From an uncultured Muribaculaceae bacterium (GTDB lineage Bacteria > Bacteroidota > Bacteroidia > Bacteroidales > Muribaculaceae), in the NCBI GenBank assembly GCA_910587475.1, contig CAJUMR010000010.1, forward strand, positions 1 through 64,000: DNA of 64,000 nucleotides, read 5' to 3'. The notes under the pieces are model-generated. The model did not search any database. It had not been told where the DNA came from and saw only the letters and a program-made list of their open reading frames with translations. A program made the position numbers and the translations under genes. This document shows positions 33,984 to 42,763 of this stretch, in pieces (positions within the stretch are counted from its first letter, which is position 1; every line of letters begins with the position of its first letter).

Positions 33984-34969
33984 CAGCTTAATTGCGGCAA
34001 TATATCGTGTTGAACATGAGAGATGATGTCGAGCAACTCACCGAAGGTCTCGGCGCGAAGCATCGCGATGCGCGTCTGCCGGAAATTCGGGATACTTTTG
34101 AACAATGGCGACGCAGCAAGATGGCGACGGATGTGAAGTATCCCGCGATATTCGTCGATGCGGTCGACGCTTTCCTTGATCTGACGTCTGAGGCAATCGA
34201 ATTTCTCGGCCAATGTCGGCAGTTTCTGCGCCGGGTCTATGCCGGCTTTCAGTTCGCTGAATATCCAAGGGGCACCGATCGAAGCCCTTCCGACCATTAC
34301 GCCGTCGACACCATAGCGATCGAAAGCCTCGCGCAGACGCTCGGGTGTGGTGATGTCGCCGTTGCCGATCACCGGAATCGACAGGCGCGGATTTTCCTTA
34401 ACCCTTGCGATCATCTCCCAATCGGCATCGCCGGTGTACATCTGCGAACGAGTGCGCCCGTGGACGGTCAACGCCTGTATGCCACAATCCTGAAGCTGCT
34501 CCGCGAGCTGAACAATTATCTTGGAATTGTGATCCCATCCGAGCCTCGTCTTCACGGTCACGGGCAGCTTGACGGCGTCGACAACCGCGCGCGTGATCTG
34601 CAACATCTTCGGAATGTCGCGTAACATGCCTGCTCCTGCGCCTTTTCCGGCCACTTTCTTGACAGGACAACCGAAATTGATGTCAATGATGTCGGGGGCG
34701 GCAAGCTCGACAATTTTTGCAGCTTCGACCATCGGCTCCACTTCGCGACCGTAGATCTGGATCGCGGTGGGGCGTTCGGCCGGGTTGATGGCCAATTTTC
34801 GCGTTGTCGCTGCAATGTTGCGGATCAATGCATCTGCAGAAACAAACTCGGTGTATGTCATGTCGGCTCCGAATTCCTTACAGATCAATCGGAAAGACTC
34901 ATCGGTCACATCCTCCATCGGAGCAAGCATAACCGGACGGTCGCCTAAGTCGATACTTCCTATTTTCAT
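33983..34969 (-). CDS. dusB: tRNA-dihydrouridine synthase (DusB type)
   Basis: A 328-residue FMN-dependent TIM-barrel enzyme reducing uridines in tRNA D-loops. Motifs: LAPMEDVTDESFRLICKEFG (FMN phosphate end), INFGCPVKKVAGKGAGAGML with the catalytic Cys, VKTRLGWDH, LTVHGRTRSQMYTGDADWEM, PVIGNGDI and GVMVGRASIGAPWIF. A small helical domain forms the C-terminus. It appears to head a transcript with two GIN-domain genes and a DUF4855 gene; its -7 box is at 34990-34997. Confidence 0.95.
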   Translation of the reverse strand: MKIGSIDLGDRPVMLAPMEDVTDESFRLICKEFGADMTYTEFVSADALIRNIAATTRKLAINPAERPTAIQIYGREVEPMVEAAKIVELAAPDIIDINFGCPVKKVAGKGAGAGMLRDIPKMLQITRAVVDAVKLPVTVKTRLGWDHNSKIIVQLAEQLQDCGIQALTVHGRTRSQMYTGDADWEMIARVKENPRLSIPVIGNGDITTPERLREAFDRYGVDGVMVGRASIGAPWIFSELKAGIDPAQKLPTLAEKFDCLRRQIKESVDRIDEYRGILHIRRHLAASPLFKSIPNFRQTRIAMLRAETFGELLDIISHVQHDILPQLS

Positions 34970-34989
34970 TATTCGAACTTTTTACAATG

Positions 34990-34997
34990 CAAAGTTA
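34990..34997 (-). promoter_or_regulatory. Predicted -7 element for dusB
   Basis: On the minus strand TAACTTTG matches the consensus 20 bases before the dusB ATG. No TTG at the expected -33 distance was found. Confidence 0.45.
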
Positions 34998-35056
34998 GGC
35001 AATATTTATCTTCTGAATGACATAGCCGCAAAAAAAGCGACAAAGCGACTAAAATA

Positions 35057-35095
35057 AAGGTCAAAAGACCATATTTCCGATCCTTTGACCTGATG
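35057..35095 (-). terminator. Terminator downstream of the DUF4465-like gene
   Basis: The arms AGGTCAAAAG and CTTTGACCT pair, with one bulged base, around a 15-base loop, and on the minus strand TTTATTTTAG follows. It lies 45 bases after the stop of the gene at 35140. Confidence 0.7.
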
Positions 35096-35139
35096 ACAGC
35101 TGATTGAATAGCTCTGATCATGCCCCGCATGAGGGCCGC

Positions 35140-35925
35140 TTACAGACTTTCTTCTTCAGAGGGAAGGTTGAAGCCGAAATTCGTTATGCAGAAGTAAGCG
35201 GGGATAGTGAGTCCGTAGCTGTTTTTCTGAGTAGAATCGACGTAAAACAGCACTTCATCGACTGTGCCGAGAGGATCGAGGGTGATGAAAGCCCACTGGG
35301 TGAGAAACATCATCGAAGATATCAGGGGGAACTTCAAGTGGCCTGTGACAGCGCCATAGCGCACACCGACAACGTGGAGCATGAGATTGTCGTCGACCGT
35401 AAACGCAGGGTTGAAGTCAGAGCCGTTTTTGGCGCAGTAATATGTATAGCTTGAGTTCGTGACATAGAGATACTTTGGATTGAACGCGCCATAGTTGGTC
35501 ATGCGCAACGAGCACTTGTCGTTGTCGAGGGGATCGTCGCTTACTGTCGCCTCGCTGTTGCCGACAAGATAAAAGCCGTTGTAAGGATTGGCAGGCATAC
35601 ATCCCCACTGATAGTCGGTCCACTCTCCGGCATGGTTTTCATTGTCGTTCACCTTCGAGGGGCAGAAACCGTTCCATGCAGGATAAGACACGCCATCCCA
35701 CACGTCGGCCCAGGCCGAGTGGCTGAATGCAAAGGTGCCAGACACATAATCTCCGGTAGCCGGATCATAGCAATCGGCCCAATAACCTTCGTCATTGAAG
35801 TCTACTTCCTCGAAAGTGAGTTCGTAGAGAGGTTCGTATGCAGAGTTTTCACTATTACATGATGACAGCGCGAACACAGCTCCGGCAACTGTCGCAGAAA
35901 GTGCAAGATTCTTGATTAGTTTCAT
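35140..35925 (-). CDS. DUF4465-like lipoprotein
   Basis: A 261-residue predicted lipoprotein from ATG 35925 (MKLIKNLALSATVAGAVFAL) with lipobox LSSC and Cys at residue 24. The remainder fits the DUF4465 group of beta-rich Bacteroidetes surface lipoproteins: YELTFEEVDF, YWADCYDPATGDYVSGTF, WNGFCPSKV and DEVLFYVDSTQKNSYGLTIP. Such proteins are often found with TonB-linked cobalamin or polysaccharide uptake systems, but here it is alone. The upstream in-frame ATG at 36006 would hide the signal sequence. Confidence 0.72.
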   Translation of the reverse strand: MKLIKNLALSATVAGAVFALSSCNSENSAYEPLYELTFEEVDFNDEGYWADCYDPATGDYVSGTFAFSHSAWADVWDGVSYPAWNGFCPSKVNDNENHAGEWTDYQWGCMPANPYNGFYLVGNSEATVSDDPLDNDKCSLRMTNYGAFNPKYLYVTNSSYTYYCAKNGSDFNPAFTVDDNLMLHVVGVRYGAVTGHLKFPLISSMMFLTQWAFITLDPLGTVDEVLFYVDSTQKNSYGLTIPAYFCITNFGFNLPSEEESL

Positions 35926-36081
35926 AGAATTTGGTAAAGAGATATGATCGTTGGTAAAATATTGACTACAAAGATATGTATTAGCTCCCTGAAAACCAAA
36001 TTTCAAGCTCTTTGTTTACAACATTTTTGAATAAAGCGATCATTAATCACCCGGCCAAGGCTCAAATTAATCCGATTTTAT

Positions 36082-36089
36082 TAATTTTG
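36082..36089 (+). promoter_or_regulatory. Predicted -7 element for the nonulosonate-type gene trio
   Basis: TAATTTTG is an exact TAnnTTTG match 22 bases before ATG 36112. The -33 region is not convincing. Confidence 0.45.
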
Positions 36090-36111
36090 CATATCAATAT
36101 TAACATTAAGT

Positions 36112-37293
36112 ATGAGCTGTAGCGACGAAAACAAGCGTAAAATATGCATAGTGTCGAGCACCCGCGCCGACTGGGGGCTGCTGTCACCGCTGGCCAGGGT
36201 GCTGTCGGGCCGCGACGACTGCCGGCTCTCCGTCATCGCCACAAACATGCACCTCAGCGAACGCTTCGGCATGACTGTCAACGAAATCATCGCCGACGGT
36301 TTCGAACCCGAAAGAGTGGAGATGGAGTGTGACGACGACTCTCCTTGCGGCCGTGTAAAATCGATGGCGCAGTGCATGTCGTCAATGGCCGACTGTTTCG
36401 CGCGCCTGCAGCCCGACATGGTCGTCATCCTCGGCGACCGCTATGAAATGCTCGCCGTCGCATCGGCTGCCGCATTAATGCAGATAGCAATCGCCCACAT
36501 CGCCGGGGGCACTATCTCGGAGGGGGCCATCGACGACTCGATCAGACACGCCATCACCAAGCTATCGGCGATACATCTGACCGAAACCGAAGACTACCGC
36601 CGGAGGGTGATCGCCATGGGTGAAGATCCGTCGAGGGTGTTCAACACGGGCGCTATCGGGGTGTGGAACCTCGGCAACATCGAGCTTATAAGCCGCGAGC
36701 AGCTGAGCCTCGACCTCGGGTTCGATCTGTCGCACCGGTTTGTCACGGCCACGTTCCATCCGGCCACCCTCGACAATGGAGACCCTGCCGGGCGATGCCG
36801 CGCGATGCTCGACGCTCTCGACAGACACAGCGATCTCAACGTCGTGATCACCTACCCCAACAACGACCCCGGATCGGCGTCGATAATCCGTGAAATCGAG
36901 TCATTTGCCGCCGGCCGTCCTCAGAGAGTCAAGCTGGTGAAATCGCTCGGACTCCGCCGCTATCTGTCGGCCCTGCAGTATGCAGAGTTCTCGATCGGCA
37001 ACTCGTCGAGCGGTATCGTAGAGGTCGCATCGGCCGGCATACCGTCGATAGACATAGGCATCAGACAGCGCGGACGCGCCGCCGCACAGTCGGTGATCCA
37101 CTGCGGCAACAGCGCCGATGAAATCTCGGAAGCGATCGACAAGGCATTGAGCCCGGAATTCAAAGCCATCGCCGCCAGACGTGAAAACCCATATTTCAAC
37201 CCCGACACCCTCCGGCTCATGGAAGATGCGATAATGTCAGCCGATCTGTCGAAACTCAAAACAAAACACTTTTACGACCTGCCGAAATGTTGA
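36112..37293 (+). CDS. Hydrolysing UDP/GDP-sugar 2-epimerase (NeuC/LegG family)
   Basis: A 393-residue GT-B-fold hydrolysing 2-epimerase: it removes the nucleotide from UDP-GlcNAc, or from the bacillosamine nucleotide in LegG, while inverting C2 to give ManNAc-type sugars. Motifs include CIVSSTRADWGLLSPLARVL, VILGDRYEMLAVASAA with the catalytic-type GDR, IAHIAGGTISEGAIDDSIRH, TEDYRRRVIAMGE and IGNSSSGIVEVASAGIP. The non-hydrolysing WecB type is less likely from the GGTxSEGAxDDxxRH pattern. The stop overlaps the next gene by seven bases, so the trio is one transcript. Which nucleotide sugar it uses cannot be settled by eye. Confidence 0.85.
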   Translation: MSCSDENKRKICIVSSTRADWGLLSPLARVLSGRDDCRLSVIATNMHLSERFGMTVNEIIADGFEPERVEMECDDDSPCGRVKSMAQCMSSMADCFARLQPDMVVILGDRYEMLAVASAAALMQIAIAHIAGGTISEGAIDDSIRHAITKLSAIHLTETEDYRRRVIAMGEDPSRVFNTGAIGVWNLGNIELISREQLSLDLGFDLSHRFVTATFHPATLDNGDPAGRCRAMLDALDRHSDLNVVITYPNNDPGSASIIREIESFAAGRPQRVKLVKSLGLRRYLSALQYAEFSIGNSSSGIVEVASAGIPSIDIGIRQRGRAAAQSVIHCGNSADEISEAIDKALSPEFKAIAARRENPYFNPDTLRLMEDAIMSADLSKLKTKHFYDLPKC

Positions 37294-38000
37294 AACCATT
37301 ATATATCATCCCTGCCCGTGGCGGCAGCAAGGGCATTCCGCGCAAAAACATCAAACCTCTTTGCGGACGGCCGCTGATAGCATATGCCATCGACACAGCC
37401 AGAGAATGCGGGGCTGACGAGCGGCACATCGTGCTGTCGACCGACTCTGACGAAATAGCCGATACGGCCCGCTCTCTCGGCCTCAAGGTCGAATACAAGC
37501 GCCCTGCCGAACTGGCCACAGACCGCTCTGGAAGCCGCGAAGTGATGATCGACGCGATGGACTGGGCCGACCGTCAAGGGATCGACTACAACTGCATAGT
37601 GCTGCTGCAGCCGACATCGCCGATGCGCACAGCCGATGACGTCAGAAACTCACTGGCGCTTTACAACGACGGGCTGGACATGGTTGTCAGTGTCACCGAG
37701 GCGTCGAGCAATCCTTACTACAATTGTTTCGAAGCCGACCCGTCGACAGGCTATCTTCATGTGTCGAAAGGCGACGGCAAACTGACACGCCGTCAGGACG
37801 CCCCGGAAGCCTGGGAATACAACGGTGCGGTCTATGTGATCAATCCATCATCGCTGCGCCGGCAGGGTCTCGGCGAATTTGAACGCCGGGTGCCTTATGT
37901 CATGCCGCGCGAACGCAGCATCGACCTCGACTCACCGACAGACTGGCTCGTGGCCGAAGCCATCATGCAACAAAACAATAAAAGCAATCAGCCGTTATAA
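37287..38000 (+). CDS. CMP-nonulosonate synthase (NeuA/LegF/PseF-type cytidylyltransferase)
   Basis: A 237-residue cytidylyltransferase that activates a nonulosonic acid (sialic, legionaminic or pseudaminic) with CTP. The N-terminal nucleotide-binding signature is IIPARGGSKGIPRKNIKPLC, followed by ADERHIVLSTDSDEIADTA, VLLQPTSPMRTADDV, NGAVYVINPSSL and DSPTDWLVAEAI with the metal-binding Asp. It is seven bases into the preceding epimerase gene. The expected condensing enzyme (NeuB/LegI) is not in the window. Confidence 0.88.
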   Translation: MLKPLYIIPARGGSKGIPRKNIKPLCGRPLIAYAIDTARECGADERHIVLSTDSDEIADTARSLGLKVEYKRPAELATDRSGSREVMIDAMDWADRQGIDYNCIVLLQPTSPMRTADDVRNSLALYNDGLDMVVSVTEASSNPYYNCFEADPSTGYLHVSKGDGKLTRRQDAPEAWEYNGAVYVINPSSLRRQGLGEFERRVPYVMPRERSIDLDSPTDWLVAEAIMQQNNKSNQPL

Positions 38001-38021
38001 CAACAAGGGGGAAGTTAAACA

Positions 38022-39098
38022 ATGTCCAACGCAAGCCAACAACATATCATCAGTCACCGCGCACAGCTCATCGACGCTCTCGACAGGCTCAACAATCTGC
38101 CGGGCAGCGACATGACTCTTTTTGTCGAAGATGACAACGGGCACATAACCGGCACTCTGACCGATGGCGACATCCGACGGGCGCTGCTCCGCGGCCTGCG
38201 CACCGACAGCAAAGTAGCCGACGCCACATATCGCGACTTCAAGTGGATCAGACAAGGCGACGTCGACCTCGACCTTCTCAGACAATGCAGACAACGCGGC
38301 ATCACGGTGTTGCCGGTGCTTGACGGCGAGGGCTGTCTGGTCGACATAATCAACCTCAACACGACTCGCACCATACTGCCTGTCAGCGCAATCCTGATGG
38401 CCGGCGGAAAAGGGGAACGGCTCAGACCCCTGACCCTCGACACGCCCAAACCGCTGCTCGAAATCGACGGAAAAGCGATCATCGACTACAACGTGGAGGC
38501 TCTCGCGGCATGCGGCATCAAGGACATCAATGTCTGCACCCGCTATCTGTCGGAAAAAATCCACGACCACTTCCGTCAGCCGGTCGGCGGCGTGATGGTC
38601 AACTGTGTCTGCGAGACCAAACCACTCGGCACCATCGGAGCCGCATCGCTGATCGATCTTCCGTCGGAAGGATCGACTATCGTGATGAACTCCGACCTGC
38701 TCACCAGCCTGTCGTTCGAGGATCTGTACATGCGTCATGTCAGCGAATCGGCCGACATCACCGTGGCTGTCATCCCCTATCAGGTGTCTGTACCCTACGC
38801 CATCCTGACCACCGACGGCAGCCGTGTGACAGGCATAGAGGAAAAACCGGCTTACTCCTACTATGCCAACGCCGGCATCTACCTTATCACCAACCGACTG
38901 CTCAACAATCTCAACAAAGACGAACGCATCGATGCCACCGATTTCATACAGAACGCGATCGCCGACGGACACAAAGTGGTGTTCTTCCCCGTCAACGGCA
39001 CGTGGATCGATGTCGGCTCGCCGGTGGATTTCAGCCACGCGAGAGAGATCATGCGTCATCACCGCAATATGAGCGATAACAACAAACATGCACAATAA
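38022..39098 (+). CDS. CBS-domain sugar-1-phosphate nucleotidyltransferase (PtmE-like)
   Basis: A 358-residue fusion: a tandem CBS pair (about residues 5-118, DNGHITGTLTDGDIRRALLR and GITVLPVLDGEGCLVDIINL), then a nucleotidyltransferase domain (about 120-355) with AILMAGGKGERLRPLTLDTP, PKPLLEIDGKAIIDY, VMNSDLL and the late WIDVGSPVDF. The same layout is known for PtmE, which makes GDP-glucosamine for CMP-legionaminic acid in Campylobacter, and for other mannose-1-phosphate guanylyltransferase-like proteins. Its place directly after the LegG/LegF-like genes (21-base gap) favours the legionaminate reading. The CBS pair probably senses an adenine nucleotide. Confidence 0.8.
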   Translation: MSNASQQHIISHRAQLIDALDRLNNLPGSDMTLFVEDDNGHITGTLTDGDIRRALLRGLRTDSKVADATYRDFKWIRQGDVDLDLLRQCRQRGITVLPVLDGEGCLVDIINLNTTRTILPVSAILMAGGKGERLRPLTLDTPKPLLEIDGKAIIDYNVEALAACGIKDINVCTRYLSEKIHDHFRQPVGGVMVNCVCETKPLGTIGAASLIDLPSEGSTIVMNSDLLTSLSFEDLYMRHVSESADITVAVIPYQVSVPYAILTTDGSRVTGIEEKPAYSYYANAGIYLITNRLLNNLNKDERIDATDFIQNAIADGHKVVFFPVNGTWIDVGSPVDFSHAREIMRHHRNMSDNNKHAQ

Positions 39099-39110
39099 AA
39101 CAATATCACT

Positions 39111-40307
39111 ATGGCAGATTCGAACTTTATAGACTACGTCAAGATACTTTGCCGCTCGGGAAAGGGCGGAGCAGGCTCACGCCACTTCTACCGCGCCAAA
39201 TATGTGCCCAAGGGAGGCCCTGACGGCGGCGACGGCGGCCGTGGAGGCCACATCATCTTAAAAGGCAACCAGAACATGTGGACTCTGCTTCCGCTCAAAT
39301 ACCGCCGCCACATATTCGCCGGCAACGGCCAGAGCGGATCGGGCGGCCGCAGTTTCGGCAAGGACGGCGAAGATGTGATCGTAGAAGTTCCCTGCGGCAC
39401 GGTGGTCTATGATGCAGAGACCGGCGAATTTCTCTGCGAAGTCACCAACGACGGCGAAGAGGTGAAGCTGCTCAAAGGCGGCCGCGGCGGCCTTGGCAAC
39501 TGGCACTTCAAAAGTTCGACCAACCGCACTCCGCGCTATGCCCAGCCGGGCGAACCTGCCATCGAGAAGTCGATCGTGCTTGAACTGAAAATGCTCGCCG
39601 ATGTAGGCCTTGTCGGCTTTCCCAACGCCGGCAAATCGACATTGCTGTCGGCAGTGTCGGCCGCGCGGCCCAAAATCGCCGACTACCCGTTCACGACCAT
39701 GGAGCCGCAGCTCGGTATCGTCGACTACCGCAACAACCGGTCGTTTGTAATGGCCGACATCCCCGGCATCATCGAAGGTGCCAGCGAGGGAAAGGGTCTC
39801 GGACTCAGATTCCTCCGCCACATCGAGCGTAATGCAGTGCTGCTGTTCATGGTGCCTGCCGACGCCGACGACATCGCAGCCGAATACAAGGTGCTGCTCA
39901 ACGAACTCGAGCAATTCAACCCCCAGCTCTCTGACAAGCACCGCATCCTCGCCATATCGAAAAGCGACATGCTCGACGAGGAGCTGATCGAAGAAATAGC
40001 CAAAACACTGCCTGCCGACGTGCCTCATGTGTTCATATCGGCAGTGACCGGTCAGGGCATCAGCGAGTTGAAAGATGTGCTGTGGAAGGCAATCAACGAC
40101 GAGAGCAACCGCGCGACAGTCGATCTTGTCCACCGTCCGCTCGATGTACGCCACCGTGTGCGCGAGGAAGACGAATTCATTTTCGAAAACATCCCGATGG
40201 CCGATGACGAAGACGAAGGCGAAGACCTTCAGTCGATCTCGCCCGACGAATGGGGCGAAGACGGCTATGATTGGGACGAAGACATCGACGAATCAGATCT
40301 CGACTGA
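39111..40307 (+). CDS. obgE: Obg family GTPase (ribosome assembly)
   Basis: A 398-residue Obg GTPase that binds the large ribosomal subunit and links assembly to growth and stress. The glycine-rich N-terminal Obg fold (residues 1-160, GGAGSRHFYRAKYVPKGGPD) precedes the G domain: G1 GFPNAGKSTLL, G2/G3 DYPFTTMEPQLG and DIPGIIEGASEGKGLG, G4 ISKSD. A very acidic C-terminal tail (EDEGEDLQSISPDEW) ends the protein. It starts 12 bases after the CBS-nucleotidyltransferase gene. Confidence 0.96.
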   Translation: MADSNFIDYVKILCRSGKGGAGSRHFYRAKYVPKGGPDGGDGGRGGHIILKGNQNMWTLLPLKYRRHIFAGNGQSGSGGRSFGKDGEDVIVEVPCGTVVYDAETGEFLCEVTNDGEEVKLLKGGRGGLGNWHFKSSTNRTPRYAQPGEPAIEKSIVLELKMLADVGLVGFPNAGKSTLLSAVSAARPKIADYPFTTMEPQLGIVDYRNNRSFVMADIPGIIEGASEGKGLGLRFLRHIERNAVLLFMVPADADDIAAEYKVLLNELEQFNPQLSDKHRILAISKSDMLDEELIEEIAKTLPADVPHVFISAVTGQGISELKDVLWKAINDESNRATVDLVHRPLDVRHRVREEDEFIFENIPMADDEDEGEDLQSISPDEWGEDGYDWDEDIDESDLD

Positions 40308-40319
40308 CAATAGCCAACT

Positions 40320-41192
40320 ATGTCGCCGGCTACCATCTCATCTGTCTACAAAGAACTTCAGGAGACTCTGACTCCCGCGCTCGGCCAGCGGGAGGCAACT
40401 GCTGCGGCTCGCGTTATACTTGAGGACGTGCGCGGCATAACGCAATCGGATATAATCGTCAACGGCCATCGCACAGTCGAAGACCTCACTCTTGAAAAAA
40501 TCAGGGGAATAGCGGCCAAAGTGCGCGACGGCGAGCCTGTGCAGTATGCGATCGGCACAGCCCGGTTCTACGGGATGGACTTCGCGGTGACTCCGGCTGT
40601 GCTCATTCCGCGTCCCGAAACCGAAGGGCTCGTCGACATGATAGTCAACGACCACGACGGACGCAGAGACCTGAGGATACTCGACTGCGGAACGGGAAGC
40701 GGATGTATAGCGATAGCGTTGGCGCGCACGCTGCCGTTTGCCCGCGTAGATGCCATCGACATCAGCGACGCCGCCCTGGCCCTGGCGCGCGAAAACGCTT
40801 CGACACTGAAAGTCGCGGGCAGCGTCAATTTCAAAAAAGAAGACATCATGACTCTGGAAGCCGCACCGCAAGAGTATGACATAATCGTCAGCAATCCTCC
40901 TTATATCGCCGAGAAAGAGGCCGCGGCAATGGATGACCGGGTCAAATCATTCGAGCCATCGACTGCCCTTTTCGTTCCAGATGATGACCCGTTGGTCTTT
41001 TACCGCAAGATCGCCACATATGCGATCAAGAGCCTGAAAGCCGGCAGGCGCATTTATTTCGAGATCAATCCGCTCTTTGCCGACGGCATGAAGCGACTGC
41101 TGACAGACACAGGCTTCGCGGATGTCGACATTCAACGCGACTACATCGGCCGCAACAGATATGCATCAGCGACAAAGCCGACCGTCAAATGA
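40320..41192 (+). CDS. prmC: Release-factor glutamine N5-methyltransferase PrmC
   Basis: A 290-residue AdoMet methyltransferase that methylates the GGQ glutamine of peptide-chain release factors. The helical N-terminal substrate domain (1-90) is followed by the Rossmann domain with LIPRPETEGLVDMIV, ILDCGTGSGCIAIALA and the catalytic NPPY (VSNPPYIAEKEA). Length is normal. It follows obgE by 12 bases and overlaps recX by four (ATGA). Confidence 0.96.
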   Translation: MSPATISSVYKELQETLTPALGQREATAAARVILEDVRGITQSDIIVNGHRTVEDLTLEKIRGIAAKVRDGEPVQYAIGTARFYGMDFAVTPAVLIPRPETEGLVDMIVNDHDGRRDLRILDCGTGSGCIAIALARTLPFARVDAIDISDAALALARENASTLKVAGSVNFKKEDIMTLEAAPQEYDIIVSNPPYIAEKEAAAMDDRVKSFEPSTALFVPDDDPLVFYRKIATYAIKSLKAGRRIYFEINPLFADGMKRLLTDTGFADVDIQRDYIGRNRYASATKPTVK

Positions 41193-41668
41193 TCAGAAAA
41201 GCCAAGCAACTCAACGCCCAGCAAGCGACCGTCAGGCTGGAGGAACTCTGTGCGCGCAGCGAACAATGCTGCGGCGAGGCACGCAAGAAACTCTACAACT
41301 GGGGCATATCATCTTCAGAGGCAGAAGCGATCATCAGATCTCTCACCGAGCGGCGCTATATCGACGACCGACGCTTCTGCCGTGCCTTTGTCAGGGACAA
41401 ACTGCAATTCTCGCGCTGGGGCAAACGCAAGATCATGCTCACTCTGATACAAAAAAGAGTCGACCGCGACATCATCGAGGAAGCTTTTGACGAAATAGAT
41501 CCCGACGATTACTTCGACACGTTGAAAAAAATAGTCCGGGCCAAAGCCCGGACCATAAGTGACGCCGACACATTTGAAGGTCGGACACGTTTGTTCAGAT
41601 TTGCAGTATCGCGCGGCTTCGAGCCAGATCTCGTATCGAAAGTCCTGCGCGAAATGGCGGCTAAATGA
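41189..41668 (+). CDS. recX: RecX family regulatory protein
   Basis: A 159-residue, basic, all-helical protein of the RecX family, which modulates RecA filaments. It has three tandem three-helix repeats, with SSEAEAIIRSLTERRYIDDRRFCRAFVRDKLQFSRWGKRKI as the most typical stretch (about residues 47-90). It lies outside the usual recA-recX arrangement. It overlaps prmC by four bases upstream and the convergent queA by eight at the 3' ends. Confidence 0.85.
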   Translation: MIRKAKQLNAQQATVRLEELCARSEQCCGEARKKLYNWGISSSEAEAIIRSLTERRYIDDRRFCRAFVRDKLQFSRWGKRKIMLTLIQKRVDRDIIEEAFDEIDPDDYFDTLKKIVRAKARTISDADTFEGRTRLFRFAVSRGFEPDLVSKVLREMAAK

Positions 41669-42710
41669 TCAGCATCGCGTCGCCGTAGGCTCCGAATTTG
41701 TAGCCTTCTTTCACAGCTGTTTCGTAAGCCTTCTTCACCAGATCGTAACCTCCGAATGCAGAAACCATCATCAACATGGTCGAATAAGGCATGTGGAAGT
41801 TGCTTACCAGAGCATCGGTGACAGTGAAATCGTAGGGAGGGAAAATAAATTTATTAGTCCATCCGTCGTAAGTCTTCATGTGGCCACCCATGCTGACAGC
41901 CGTGGCAATGCCGCGGAGCACAGATGTGCCGACGGCGCATACTTTCTTTTCATTGTCCTTGGCATTGTTGACTGTGTCGACCAGAGTCTGTGATGCGACC
42001 ATCTGTTCGGAATCCATGCGGTGCTTCGTCAGATCTTCGACATCTATCTCGCGGAAATTGCCAAGACCGCTATGGACGGTGATGAATGCCTGCTCGACGC
42101 CCTTTATCTCGAGACGTTTGAGCAGCTCACGCGAAAAATGAAGACCTGCGGCCGGTGCGACGACAGCGCCTTCCTTTGCTGCAAAAATACACTGATAGGC
42201 TTCAGCGTCGTCTTCATTAGCCTCGCGCTTGATGTACTCGGGCAGCGGAGTGTGGCCCAAAGCATAGAGCGCAGCCTTGAATTCGTCGTGCGGGCCGTCG
42301 TAGAGGAAACGTAGAGTGCGGCCGCGCGACGTGGTGTTGTCGATCACTTCGGCCACCATCGACTCATCGTCGCCGAAATAGAGTTTGTTGCCGATGCGGA
42401 TCTTGCGCGCCGGTTCGACGAGCACATCCCACAACTTGTTGTCGGCATTGAGTTCCCTGAGCAAAAAGACTTCGATGCGCGCACCGGTCTTTTCCTTGTT
42501 GCCATAGAGCAATGCCGGGAAAACCTTAGTGTCGTTGAAGACCATCACGTCGCCTTCGTTGAAGTAGCCGAGAATATCTTTGAATATCTTGTGTTCGATT
42601 TCGCCGGTTTTACGGTTGACAACCATCAGACGGACTTCGTCGCGGTGATCGATTGGGTATTGAGCGATCAATTCTTCGGGCAAACGGAATTTAAACTGAG
42701 ACAGCTTCAT
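41661..42710 (-). CDS. queA: S-adenosylmethionine:tRNA ribosyltransferase-isomerase QueA
   Basis: A 349-residue QueA, which transfers and isomerizes the ribosyl part of AdoMet to make epoxyqueuosine in tRNA. Characteristic stretches: FRLPEELIAQYPIDHRDEVR, VFNDTKVFPALLYG, EGAVVAPAAGLHFSRELL, VHSGLGNFREIDVEDLTKH and SNFHMPYSTMLMMVSAFGG. Length is normal. It is the last gene of a leftward operon with truB, uppP, DUF3098 and ftsX, the conserved Bacteroidetes order. Confidence 0.96.
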   Translation of the reverse strand: MKLSQFKFRLPEELIAQYPIDHRDEVRLMVVNRKTGEIEHKIFKDILGYFNEGDVMVFNDTKVFPALLYGNKEKTGARIEVFLLRELNADNKLWDVLVEPARKIRIGNKLYFGDDESMVAEVIDNTTSRGRTLRFLYDGPHDEFKAALYALGHTPLPEYIKREANEDDAEAYQCIFAAKEGAVVAPAAGLHFSRELLKRLEIKGVEQAFITVHSGLGNFREIDVEDLTKHRMDSEQMVASQTLVDTVNNAKDNEKKVCAVGTSVLRGIATAVSMGGHMKTYDGWTNKFIFPPYDFTVTDALVSNFHMPYSTMLMMVSAFGGYDLVKKAYETAVKEGYKFGAYGDAMLII

Positions 42711-42763
42711 AATTCTTTATCAATAATCTTTACTAAAATAATATCGTGTAGAAAAAAAATATG

